30,586 bases of DNA, from the IMG/VR virus record IMGVR_UViG_3300047481_001941, positions 1 to 30,586 of that record; one strand, 5' to 3'. The stretch's first letter is position 1; each line of letters begins with the position of its first letter. The notes beneath the pieces are model-generated. The model was not told where the DNA came from. It worked only from the letters and a program-made list of their open reading frames with translations, and ran no database searches. Below are positions 1 to 6,334 of this stretch, one piece after another. The stretch comes from a virus. The position numbers and the translations under genes are program-made.

Positions 1-1
1 T

Positions 2-388
2 CAAAAAGTTTTTGCAATTGGAGATTCTACTGATCACTTGGTTCAAACCCGTGTTTTGGCATCTTATGGTATTCAGTCATCATTTAATTACAGCCTTTCT
101 TTTGCTGACCTTGACCATGAGCTTGCTGCTGGGAGACCTGTTGTTATTGGTATCCTCCATAGGGGCTCTTTATCTGCTCCTACTGGTGGGCATATGGTTG
201 TAGTGATTGGTAAGACTCCATCGGGTGATTATGTAGTGAATGATCCCTACGGAAGTCTGAATGATGGTTATACTGGTGCTGTAACTAATGGAAAAGGTGC
301 TGTTTATAAAAAGTCTGAACTCACACGTCGTTGGACTCCTGATGGTCCAAAGTCTGGATGGGGTAGACTGTTTGATGCAAAAAAGTAG
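2..388 (+). CDS. C39-like peptidase domain protein (3' part; start lies before the window)
   Basis: The frame is open from the window edge to the TAG at 386-388, so only the C-terminal part is visible. It contains GGHMVVVIG followed by DYVVNDPYG, the pattern around the catalytic His and Asp/Asn of papain-like C39_2 peptidases; the catalytic Cys would lie upstream of the window. In this family such domains cleave peptides, and in phages they are found with lysins or virion proteins. The last codons before the stop form the heptamer A AAA AAG, and the -1 frame then runs without a stop through a Thr/Asn-rich linker into the lysozyme at 439. This ORF and the lysozyme may therefore be one frameshifted polypeptide. 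A separate short protein is the alternative. Confidence 0.72.
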   Translation, partial: QKVFAIGDSTDHLVQTRVLASYGIQSSFNYSLSFADLDHELAAGRPVVIGILHRGSLSAPTGGHMVVVIGKTPSGDYVVNDPYGSLNDGYTGAVTNGKGAVYKKSELTRRWTPDGPKSGWGRLFDAKK

Positions 389-447
389 AAACGCCAACTA
401 ACAATACCAACGAAGTAAAAAATACCAACGGAGTATCGTTGGTTGGC
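379..447 (+). promoter_or_regulatory. Candidate -1 programmed frameshift element (A AAA AAG plus downstream stem)
   Basis: A AAA AAG at 379-385 is in the correct phase for the upstream peptidase frame (gcA AAA AAG TAG). Seven bases later, 393-402 can pair with 438-447 to form a 10-bp stem with one G-U pair; the 35-nt loop carries two copies of an 18-nt imperfect repeat. The heptamer is the one used in E. coli dnaX. The arrangement is seen directly; function is inferred. A homopolymer sequencing error could produce the same break. Confidence 0.5.
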
Positions 448-891
448 ATTAAGTTGATAAAAGAGTTTGAAGGATGCCACTTGAATGCTTATCCTGACCC
501 ATTAACAGGTAAAGAGCCAATCACTATTGGTTGGGGAAGTACTAAAGATTTTAATGGAAGTACATTTATGCTTGGAAAAAGAATCACTCAAGATTATGCT
601 GATAAGCTATTAATATTTGATATTGAACAACGATTTCTTCCTTCGTTACAAAAAATACCTTACTGGAGTGAGATGAATGACAACCAAAGAGGGGCTTTAC
701 TTTCTTTTGCTTATAATCTTGGTGGACATTTCTATGGTGCTGCTAACTTCAATACTATTACACGCATTCTAAAAGAGCGTAAATGGAATGAAGTTCCCAA
801 AGCACTAGAAATGTATCGCAATCCTGGTAGTAAAGTAGAAGCAGGATTGTTGAGACGTAGGAGAGCAGAAGGTAAACTATGGGTTTCCTAG
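439..891 (+). CDS. GH24 phage lysozyme (T4 lysozyme type)
   Basis: This domain would hydrolyse the glycan strands of peptidoglycan. It shows KEFEGCHLNAYPD followed by TIGWGST, matching the Glu-Asp-Thr catalytic region of phage lysozymes (E11 and D20 by this numbering), and LLSFAYNLG and GLLRRRRAE, typical of the GH24 C-terminal half. There is no ATG before the catalytic Glu. The TTG at 439 has a possible GGAG at 430-433. Alternatively, translation arrives by a -1 frameshift from the C39-like ORF, because this frame is open upstream through VETPTNNTNEVKNTNG. The 3' end overlaps a convergent small gene by 15 nt. It could be an endolysin or a virion-associated lysin; the gp5 at the window end shows no lysozyme domain in its visible part. 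Confidence 0.85.
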   Translation: MVGIKLIKEFEGCHLNAYPDPLTGKEPITIGWGSTKDFNGSTFMLGKRITQDYADKLLIFDIEQRFLPSLQKIPYWSEMNDNQRGALLSFAYNLGGHFYGAANFNTITRILKERKWNEVPKALEMYRNPGSKVEAGLLRRRRAEGKLWVS

Positions 892-1038
892 TTTTCTTCC
901 TCGTTTAGCAGGTCTTCTTATAAAACAAATAATTTCTGAGGGTTGTTTCTTGGGGATAGGTCTTCTATTCTCAAGCATCAACCCTTGGTTTGTAAATAAT
1001 CGCATTAATATTAACAATTGTAGTACTAATGCTTTCAT
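877..1038 (-). CDS. 53-aa basic protein with hydrophobic N-terminus
   Basis: The ATG (1036-1038) overlaps the stop of the upstream minus-strand gene in an ATGA arrangement. It is preceded by AGGAAGGAAG, a strong ribosome binding sequence. The product begins MKALVLQLLILMRLF, a short hydrophobic stretch, and ends in a basic tail (RRPAKRGRKLG). I do not recognise a family. The strong SD, the coupling to its neighbour and the full use of the space to the lysozyme end support it as a real gene. Its stop lies inside the 3' end of the lysozyme gene on the other strand. A small membrane-associated peptide is possible. Confidence 0.6.
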   Translation of the reverse strand: MKALVLQLLILMRLFTNQGLMLENRRPIPKKQPSEIICFIRRPAKRGRKLGNP

Positions 1039-1226
1039 CTTCCTTCCTGATTATGAATCCATGTCTTTAGTTCATGTAGATAGTTTCTCAACATATCTGC
1101 TTTCTCTAAATGCCACTTATTTCCACTCTTGAAATATTCTTGAGTATGATTGTCTATTGCTTTAAGTGTATTATGTATCGGTGCATTCCAAGGCTCTCTG
1201 ACAGGAGTATTCCATTCCCTTGGCAT
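1035..1226 (-). CDS. Conserved cyanophage-type small protein, 63 aa
   Basis: The product starts MPREWNTPVREPWNAPIH and continues with HLEKADMLRNYLHELK and a C-terminal HNQEGR. It is a soluble, helical, charged protein with no domain I can name; from memory, similar small proteins occur in T4-like cyanophages. A CTAAATA late-type motif lies upstream on the same strand (1248-1254). It is coupled by ATGA overlap to the 53-aa gene. Together they form a two-gene minus-strand unit, divergent from the large gene at 1289. Confidence 0.72.
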   Translation of the reverse strand: MPREWNTPVREPWNAPIHNTLKAIDNHTQEYFKSGNKWHLEKADMLRNYLHELKTWIHNQEGR

Positions 1227-1247
1227 TTGTGGGAAAGCAGTTTTAAG

Positions 1248-1254
1248 TATTTAG
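1248..1254 (-). promoter_or_regulatory. Late-type promoter motif CTAAATA (minus strand)
   Basis: CTAAATA reads on the minus strand about 22 nt upstream of the ATG at 1226. It resembles the T4 late consensus TATAAATA and recurs before many genes here. It faces away from a plus-strand AATAAATA at 1267-1274, so the 1227-1288 gap looks like a divergent late promoter pair. Confidence 0.45.
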
Positions 1255-1266
1255 ATTATCTGTTAA

Positions 1267-1274
1267 AATAAATA
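1267..1274 (+). promoter_or_regulatory. Late-type promoter motif AATAAATA
   Basis: It differs from TATAAATA at one position and lies 14 nt before the proposed TTG start of the large structural-type gene. It is paired with the divergent minus-strand motif. Confidence 0.4.
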
Positions 1275-1288
1275 TCTAAAAGTAACAG

Positions 1289-3490
1289 TTGAAGTGGGAA
1301 GTGACAAAAAGAACTTGGAATAAAAAATACACAAAGAAAAAATCATCATTTCAACTCACTGACGAGAAGATTGCTCTTCTTGATCGTGAAATGAGAAAGA
1401 CAAAGTTGGGTGAGTCAATCGCAAATAGCACTTCGGGATTATATACTGTTACTGGATTTGAACCTGGTGATCCTGCTGTTCCAGAAATTCCAGCAGTTCC
1501 AGCAGTTCCACCAACTTATGAAAATGTAACTGGAGGACTATCCAATACTAATGATTTTGTTTGGCCAGAAGATCAAGGTGACGGTAGTGATCCAGATGCT
1601 GCACCAAATATTCCCAGCAATTTATATACAACTTATAATGGAGAACAAGTAGCAGCACTTCGTCAAGTTGATGTTGATCATGGAGATGGTGTGGTTCCAC
1701 TTGGACTTGCTTTTCATGGTAGGGCAATTTCTAGTCAAGTTATTGGATTCATAACTGCTGGAGGATTTAATGCTGTTGTTCAAAGTGGTGTTTTTACAAC
1801 TCCTGGACCATACACAGATCTTCAACAAGCGTATTTAACTGCATGGAATGCTAGAGGGACAAGTGGAATATTTCAATACTTTACTACTAGAACAGTTTAC
1901 TTTTGGGGTTCTCTTGATTGTCTTTTTGGATTTTGTTTTGGAGGATCTCAATATTTTCCATCAAACTTAAGTAATACTAGTACACCAAAAGCAGATCGTG
2001 CATTGTATTCATATGAATTGGTAATTCCAACAGATGCCAGTGGAAATCCCCTACCAAATCGTTTTATAACAGATCCAGGTTCTCCAGAAATTCCTGCTGT
2101 TCCTGGAGTTCCTGAAGGTCCACCTAGATTTGTTGTACTAAGTAGAGATAAATTAGGTGATCCAAATTATTTCCCGGGGGTTATTAAAGCTGGTATTGAT
2201 TTTATAAAAAATATTGGAAATGCACTTTCTGAATTTGGAAAGGGTGCAGAAAAAGCAATTACTCAAATTGGAAATAAAATAAGGGAAGGGGAAAAGGCTT
2301 TATCCAATTTTACAAAACCAATAACAACAATTACTGATGGTATAGAAGATGGAATTAATTTATTGAGTAATGTTAAAAATATTTTAGGATCTACACAATT
2401 GGGACCAAAAGATTCTGGTGGAAGATATACTCTTCCTCCTGGTTCTTTGGGAACTCAAAATAATCCTTTACCAAATAAAGTTTCTTCATCAACTCAAGAG
2501 TATCTTTTAAAGGGATATAATCCTAAAATAGATGGATCTCTGGGTCAATATTTGCAAAGAAAAACTTCTATGGGGTTAGAACAAGGTGGAAATATAGGAG
2601 CAAAAGGAACACATAATAATATTACAGGAACACCATATATTGATAATAAAGGAAACATTCGTATTCCTGATACTTATGGATTTGGACCATCGGAAGATAT
2701 TGCTAATAAACCAATTGTAAGAGAAACTGTAAATTTTTTTGCGGCAGTAGCAGATGCTTTAGGTGGAGAAAAAGCAAAGCAAGAGGTTAGTGCAAATGTA
2801 CAAACATTTTTTGACCAATCTGGTTTTGGTCTCATACCAGGAACTCCAGGAAAAAATGCACCAATAGTTCATTTTGAAACTGTTATACCTGCTAGTGATG
2901 CTCAAAAACTAGCTCCAAACTATAAAAATCAATCAGTTAAAGAAGAAACTTTATTTGAAAAATTTAAAAGACAAAATCAACCAAATCAAAAAGAAACTAA
3001 AATAAGTGAATATGATTTATTGATTCAAGAGATACAAAATCTTCCAGGTCCAATTAAAAAGTATCTTCTACTTGAATTTGAGACTTCTATGAAGTTAGCA
3101 ACTTTATCTCCTGATGAAAGACAGTTTAAAGAAAAAGAGATTCAAAATGAATTGTTAGTTAAAACTTCAAATTTATATATTGATACTCATTTTCCAGAAA
3201 ATCAAAAGTTATTTAAAAAACTTCAAAAATCTATCAAAAGAAATATCAAACTCACAGACCCAAAAACATTTAAGAATGTTGCGGATACTCCATCATTTAA
3301 AAAATTACTTTCAGTTGACTATGTTAATAAAGTAGATGTTCCAAAGAAAAAACTAAAACTTCAGAATAGAAATAAAAAAACAGCAGCAAGATTTTTAAAG
3401 AAACCTAGAATAAAATCTGCCATGGACTTAATTGATGAAAAAATCATAGAACTAGAAAAGGATTTAAAGAAAACTGGAATAATCCCTTGA
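1289..3490 (+). CDS. Large virion structural-type protein with proline-rich linkers
   Basis: This 733-aa protein has no enzyme motif I can recognise. The N-terminus is basic and helical. Residues 61-75 (PAVPEIPAVPAVPP) and 266-278 (PEIPAVPGVPEGP) are near-repeats that bracket a 190-residue segment like a cassette. Residues 300-370 are amphipathic helical, the middle (about 375-470) is Gly/Pro/Asn-rich, and the C-terminal 150 residues are Lys-rich and helical. Composition, size and place before the psb cassette suggest a structural or appendage protein of cyanomyoviruses. The start is uncertain: TTG 1289 has a weak RBS and GTG 1301, four codons later, is an alternative. Function is inferred only from type. 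Confidence 0.7.
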   Translation: MKWEVTKRTWNKKYTKKKSSFQLTDEKIALLDREMRKTKLGESIANSTSGLYTVTGFEPGDPAVPEIPAVPAVPPTYENVTGGLSNTNDFVWPEDQGDGSDPDAAPNIPSNLYTTYNGEQVAALRQVDVDHGDGVVPLGLAFHGRAISSQVIGFITAGGFNAVVQSGVFTTPGPYTDLQQAYLTAWNARGTSGIFQYFTTRTVYFWGSLDCLFGFCFGGSQYFPSNLSNTSTPKADRALYSYELVIPTDASGNPLPNRFITDPGSPEIPAVPGVPEGPPRFVVLSRDKLGDPNYFPGVIKAGIDFIKNIGNALSEFGKGAEKAITQIGNKIREGEKALSNFTKPITTITDGIEDGINLLSNVKNILGSTQLGPKDSGGRYTLPPGSLGTQNNPLPNKVSSSTQEYLLKGYNPKIDGSLGQYLQRKTSMGLEQGGNIGAKGTHNNITGTPYIDNKGNIRIPDTYGFGPSEDIANKPIVRETVNFFAAVADALGGEKAKQEVSANVQTFFDQSGFGLIPGTPGKNAPIVHFETVIPASDAQKLAPNYKNQSVKEETLFEKFKRQNQPNQKETKISEYDLLIQEIQNLPGPIKKYLLLEFETSMKLATLSPDERQFKEKEIQNELLVKTSNLYIDTHFPENQKLFKKLQKSIKRNIKLTDPKTFKNVADTPSFKKLLSVDYVNKVDVPKKKLKLQNRNKKTAARFLKKPRIKSAMDLIDEKIIELEKDLKKTGIIP

Positions 3491-3520
3491 CGCCCTGTTA
3501 AGATTGTGTTATTATAAATA
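3487..3520 (+). promoter_or_regulatory. Overlapping sigma70-type and late promoters before psbA
   Basis: TTGACG at 3487-3492, a 17-nt spacer, and TATTAT at 3510-3515 form a host-type promoter. A perfect T4 late motif TATAAATA (3513-3520) overlaps that -10 box. The -35 overlaps the stop of the upstream gene. Both promoters would produce psbA mRNA with a leader of roughly 150 nt. Confidence 0.6.
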
Positions 3521-3562
3521 GGTAAACAAATGTTATGGATTCCTAACAATCTGTAACATTAA

Positions 3563-3660
3563 ACACCCGCTTAACCGAGACCTATGGGTGTATAAAAACG
3601 TCTCTCATATCCAGTCTGAGGGTGACTGGGGAATAGTAACTCCACCATTTCCCTGATGGT
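3563..3660 (+). other. Structured psbA 5' leader
   Basis: Three hairpins follow each other: ACACCC (3563-3568) with GGGTGT (3586-3591), CCAGTC (3611-3616) with GACTGG (3624-3629), and ACCAT (3644-3648) with ATGGT (3656-3660). No clear Shine-Dalgarno lies before the psbA ATG, where the sequence is AT-rich. The leader may govern mRNA stability or translation. No known riboswitch class is recognised. Confidence 0.4.
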
Positions 3661-3680
3661 CTTACTAACTTAAAATAAAA

Positions 3681-4760
3681 ATGACTGCTACAATTGCTTC
3701 ACGTCAACAATCGAATATTTGGGAACAGTTTTGCAACTGGGTAACTTCAACCGATAACCGCCTCTATGTAGGTTGGTTCGGCGTTCTGATGATCCCTACC
3801 CTGCTTGCTGCTACGACTTGTTTCATCATCGCCTTTATTGGCGCACCTCCTGTGGACATCGACGGCATCCGTGAACCTGTTTCCGGTTCTCTAATGTATG
3901 GAAACAACATCATCTCTGGTGCTGTTATCCCTTCGTCCAACGCAATTGGACTGCACTTTTACCCAATCTGGGAAGCTGCTTCACTTGATGAGTGGCTATA
4001 CAACGGTGGTCCGTTCCAACTTGTTGTCTTCCACTTCCTGATTGGTATCTATGCCTATATGGGTCGTGAGTGGGAACTTTCCTACCGTCTGGGTATGCGT
4101 CCTTGGATTTGTGTTGCCTACAGCGCACCCGTTGCTGCTGCTTCTGCTGTATTCCTGGTCTATCCTTTCGGTCAAGGTTCTTTCTCTGATGCGATGCCTT
4201 TGGGTATCTCTGGTACATTTAACTACATGCTTGTGTTCCAGGCTGAGCACAACATCTTGATGCACCCCTTCCATATGCTTGGAGTTGCTGGTGTCTTCGG
4301 TGGTTCTTTGTTCTCTGCGATGCACGGTTCTCTGGTGACCTCTTCGCTGGTTCGTGAGACCACTGAGAACGAGTCACAGAACTATGGTTACAAGTTCGGT
4401 CAAGAAGAAGAGACCTATAACATCGTTGCTGCTCACGGTTATTTCGGACGCCTTATTTTCCAATATGCTTCCTTTAATAACTCACGTTCACTTCACTTCT
4501 TCCTTGCTGCCTGGCCTGTTGTAGGTATCTGGTTCACCGCTCTTGGTGTGAGCACTATGGCTTTCAACTTGAACGGTTTCAACTTCAACCAGTCTTTGCT
4601 TGATAGTCAGGGTCGTGTGCTCAATACTTGGGCAGATGTCCTTAACCGTGCCGGACTTGGAATGGAAGTGATGCACGAACGAAATGCTCATAATTTCCCT
4701 CTTGACCTTGCTGCTGCTGAAGCAACTCCTGTTGCTCTTACTGCTCCTGCAATCGGTTGA
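3681..4760 (+). CDS. psbA: Photosystem II D1 protein
   Basis: D1 is the core reaction-centre protein of photosystem II in the thylakoid membrane. It turns over fast in light, and phage copies sustain electron flow during infection. The 359-aa product is full length. Visible functional residues are Tyr161 (TyrZ), Asp170, Glu189, His190, His198 (P680 ligand), His215 and His272 (iron), and His332/Glu333/His337/Asp342 near the Mn cluster. The C-terminal extension after Ala344 is retained. Residue 130 is Glu, as in the high-light D1:2 form. The gene is not interrupted by an intron. It has its own promoter pair, a structured leader and a terminator. It is richer in G+C than the flanking phage genes, consistent with host origin. 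Confidence 0.99.
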   Translation: MTATIASRQQSNIWEQFCNWVTSTDNRLYVGWFGVLMIPTLLAATTCFIIAFIGAPPVDIDGIREPVSGSLMYGNNIISGAVIPSSNAIGLHFYPIWEAASLDEWLYNGGPFQLVVFHFLIGIYAYMGREWELSYRLGMRPWICVAYSAPVAAASAVFLVYPFGQGSFSDAMPLGISGTFNYMLVFQAEHNILMHPFHMLGVAGVFGGSLFSAMHGSLVTSSLVRETTENESQNYGYKFGQEEETYNIVAAHGYFGRLIFQYASFNNSRSLHFFLAAWPVVGIWFTALGVSTMAFNLNGFNFNQSLLDSQGRVLNTWADVLNRAGLGMEVMHERNAHNFPLDLAAAEATPVALTAPAIG

Positions 4761-4785
4761 TAAACAACTGAATAACTGATATAAT
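4757..4785 (+). promoter_or_regulatory. Possible sigma70-type promoter at the psbA stop
   Basis: TTGATA (4757-4762) overlaps the psbA stop, and TATAAT (4780-4785) follows after 17 nt. The psbA terminator begins at 4788, so any transcript from it would immediately enter the hairpin. It could be a real promoter for the following small ORFs or a chance match in AT-rich DNA. Confidence 0.35.
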
Positions 4786-4787
4786 TA

Positions 4788-4813
4788 AGAGGGTATAACA
4801 ACCCTCTTTTTTT
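4788..4813 (+). terminator. Rho-independent terminator of psbA
   Basis: AGAGGGT (4788-4794) pairs with ACCCTCT (4801-4807) over a 6-nt loop, followed by seven T (4807-4813). The T-run abuts the ATG of the next small ORF. Confidence 0.88.
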
Positions 4814-4936
4814 ATGTCTCATAATAATCAACACCACCCTATGGAACCCTGGGTAATTTGGGCAGGAGTAGGTATAATGGGATTCACCGTGATTGTGTTT
4901 GTCGTCTTCACTCTTTCAGTAATCTATTGGGGATGA
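4814..4936 (+). CDS. 40-aa single-pass membrane peptide next to psbA
   Basis: ATG directly follows the psbA terminator T-run. The peptide has a His/Asn-rich N-terminus (MSHNNQHHPMEPW) and one transmembrane segment (about residues 15-37) ending SVIYWG. The stop TGA overlaps the next ATG. The C-terminal VVFTLSVIYWG weakly recalls small thylakoid subunits such as PetN, but this is a visual impression only. Its position beside psbA suggests a thylakoid or cell-membrane role. It lacks an obvious RBS, since the terminator stem occupies that place. Confidence 0.6.
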   Translation: MSHNNQHHPMEPWVIWAGVGIMGFTVIVFVVFTLSVIYWG

Positions 4937-5034
4937 GCACTATGACTTTCTTGGGACTATATCTAATCTATATTGGTGTGAGTGGATTGTTTAGAGATTT
5001 ACAGAGATACAGAGAACAAACTGACGATAGGTAA
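4933..5034 (+). CDS. 33-aa small membrane-type peptide
   Basis: The ATG overlaps the previous stop (ATGA), suggesting translational coupling. The product MSTMTFLGLYLIYIGVSGLF starts with a hydrophobic helix and ends with a charged tail (LQRYREQTDDR). No family is recognised. It could also start at the second Met. Its reality rests on the coupling and the membrane-like composition. Confidence 0.5.
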   Translation: MSTMTFLGLYLIYIGVSGLFRDLQRYREQTDDR

Positions 5035-5038
5035 ATAA

Positions 5039-5058
5039 CTAAATACTTAAAAAGTATT
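5039..5058 (+). promoter_or_regulatory. Late-type CTAAATA motif overlapping an inverted repeat
   Basis: CTAAATA (5039-5045) overlaps the left arm of AATACTT (5042-5048) / AAGTATT (5052-5058). A late transcript starting about 6 nt after the motif would lose the left arm, whereas a read-through transcript would fold. Confidence 0.45.
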
Positions 5059-5064
5059 CGTAAG

Positions 5065-5607
5065 ATGGACGCACAAGATTTTCGTAGTCTTCAAGAAGCA
5101 TATAGTCAGGTTTATCAAGTTGATGAAGCAATCAGAAACCCTGAAAGCAGAAAGAAACTTCGTGATATTGAGGATAAGGAAGTAAGAAAGGGTGATAAAT
5201 CAAAAGGGGAAAATCCACGTAGTAAGTATCCAACAGAAAAAGGGAAACTAGCAGGACACCTTCTTCGTGGTCCAGAAAGCACTGGGTCAAAAGGCAATCC
5301 AGTAAGAAGTCGTGGTGGAACTAATGCTCCTGCTGATGAAAGAGTAGGTAGAGGACCTCATCGTGCTGGAAACGCAGCATACTGGGCTGGAAATGCTGGT
5401 CCAAATAGAGATAGAGGAGCAGGAAATAAAGCAACAAGAAGAGCAGGTAAGTCTGTTCCAAATACAAGAGATATGGATGAAACTTTTGATATTTACGACA
5501 TCATCCTCTCACACCTTATTGATGAAGGTTATGCTGATACTCAAGAAGCAGCAGAAGCAATTATGGTGAATATGAGTGAAGAGTGGAGACAAAGTATTCT
5601 TGGTTGA
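5065..5607 (+). CDS. Cyanophage protein with LQEAY N-terminus and helical C-terminal module
   Basis: The 180-aa protein begins MDAQDFRSLQEAYSQVYQ and ends with an acidic helical module around DIILSHLIDEGYADTQEAAE and NMSEEWRQS. The middle (about residues 25-135) is Gly/Arg/Asn-rich, basic and probably disordered. From memory, both end modules recur in T4-like cyanophage proteins, several of them structural. No catalytic motif is visible. It lies between psbA and psbD behind its own late motif and ends at a terminator. It may be a virion or DNA-binding accessory protein; the function is unknown. Confidence 0.72.
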   Translation: MDAQDFRSLQEAYSQVYQVDEAIRNPESRKKLRDIEDKEVRKGDKSKGENPRSKYPTEKGKLAGHLLRGPESTGSKGNPVRSRGGTNAPADERVGRGPHRAGNAAYWAGNAGPNRDRGAGNKATRRAGKSVPNTRDMDETFDIYDIILSHLIDEGYADTQEAAEAIMVNMSEEWRQSILG

Positions 5608-5630
5608 TTATTATATGATATAATAAAGAG

Positions 5631-5655
5631 GAGACCTGTGAAGGTCTCTTTTTTT
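5631..5655 (+). terminator. Rho-independent terminator fused to a late promoter
   Basis: GAGACC (5631-5636) and GGTCTC (5643-5648) flank a 6-nt loop and are followed by seven T (5649-5655). The last T is also the first base of TATAAATA (5655-5662). Confidence 0.85.
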
Positions 5656-5662
5656 ATAAATA
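5655..5662 (+). promoter_or_regulatory. Late promoter TATAAATA before the HNH gene
   Basis: This is a perfect T4 late consensus that begins with the final T of the preceding terminator. It lies 29 nt before the ATG at 5692. Confidence 0.55.
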
Positions 5663-5691
5663 GTTATGTAGTAGACACAGTAGCAGTAAGA

Positions 5692-6270
5692 ATGAAACAT
5701 AAACATCATATTGTTCCAAGACATATGGGTGGAACTGACGACCCTTCTAATCTTATTGAACTAACTGTGGAAGAACACGCAGAGGCACACAGAGAGTTGT
5801 GGGAACAATATGGTAATATCAAAGATTATTGTGCTTGGAAAGGTTTAGAAGGAACTATTGGTAAAGAAGAAATTGTAAGATTGCTGATGGACCCAACTGG
5901 AAGAGTTCATACAGAAGAGACCAAACAAAAGATGAGTGAAGCACATAAAGGTAAACCAAAGCACACAGAAGAAAGCAAAGAAAAATTGAGACAGTTTAGA
6001 ACTGGTGCAAAAATGAGTGATGAGCAAAAAGAAAAAATAACACAAAGTTTGATAGGAAATACAAGATGTCTTGGTAATAAACTAACAGAAGAACATAAAG
6101 AAAATCTTTCTAAAAGTATGAAAGGTAATAAAAATGCTTGTGGTCCTCAAAAAGTTAGTGAAGAGGCAAAAAGAAATAGAAGCGAAGCATCAAAAGAAAG
6201 GTGGAGAAAATATAGAGAGGCAAAAGGTCTTGACCCAAACAAACCTATTGATAAGAGATACGATAAGTAA
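5692..6270 (+). CDS. HNH homing endonuclease with NUMOD3-type repeats
   Basis: The N-terminus KHKHHIVPRHMGGTDDPSNL with LTVEEHAEAHRELWE is an HNH-type nuclease core. The rest carries helical DNA-binding repeats of the NUMOD3 kind (HTEETKQKMSEAHKGK, HTEESKEKLRQF, LTEEHKENLSKSMKGN, VSEEAKRNRSEASKERW). It would cut DNA at a homing site, probably in or near the psb genes of related phages. The ATG at 5692 was chosen because an in-frame GTG at 5638 lies in the terminator loop. It lies immediately before psbD and is much more AT-rich. No split gene is visible, so it is a free-standing homing gene. Confidence 0.88.
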   Translation: MKHKHHIVPRHMGGTDDPSNLIELTVEEHAEAHRELWEQYGNIKDYCAWKGLEGTIGKEEIVRLLMDPTGRVHTEETKQKMSEAHKGKPKHTEESKEKLRQFRTGAKMSDEQKEKITQSLIGNTRCLGNKLTEEHKENLSKSMKGNKNACGPQKVSEEAKRNRSEASKERWRKYREAKGLDPNKPIDKRYDK

Positions 6271-6279
6271 AAGTTCTTA

Positions 6280-6332
6280 TTGACTTCCTTTGTAAACTAT
6301 TGTAAACTAAATATGAGAAACAATATGGGAGG
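6280..6332 (+). promoter_or_regulatory. psbD promoter region and RBS
   Basis: TTGACT (6280-6285) and TAAACT (6303-6308) are 17 nt apart, a moderate sigma70-type match. CTAAATA (6307-6313) overlaps the -10. A 9-nt unit TGTAAACTA occurs twice with a period of 10 (6291, 6301). GGGAGG (6327-6332) is the SD, only 2 nt from the ATG. Confidence 0.45.
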
Positions 6333-6334
6333 TT

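Noticed and set aside
950-1132. 60-aa plus-strand ORF
   Set aside because: It lies on the opposite strand of two coupled minus-strand genes with a strong SD and has no RBS of its own.
3925-4325. Minus-strand ORFs across psbA
   Set aside because: They are antisense shadows of a highly conserved gene, with no RBS.
5604-5624. TTGATT and TATAAT before the 5631 terminator as a promoter
   Set aside because: The spacing is only 9 nt and no -35 is found 17 nt upstream; it is probably AT-rich chance.
5638-5691. GTG start for the first HNH gene
   Set aside because: The GTG sits in the terminator hairpin loop, and the added residues cover the T-run and late promoter; ATG 5692 starts at the conserved HNH core.
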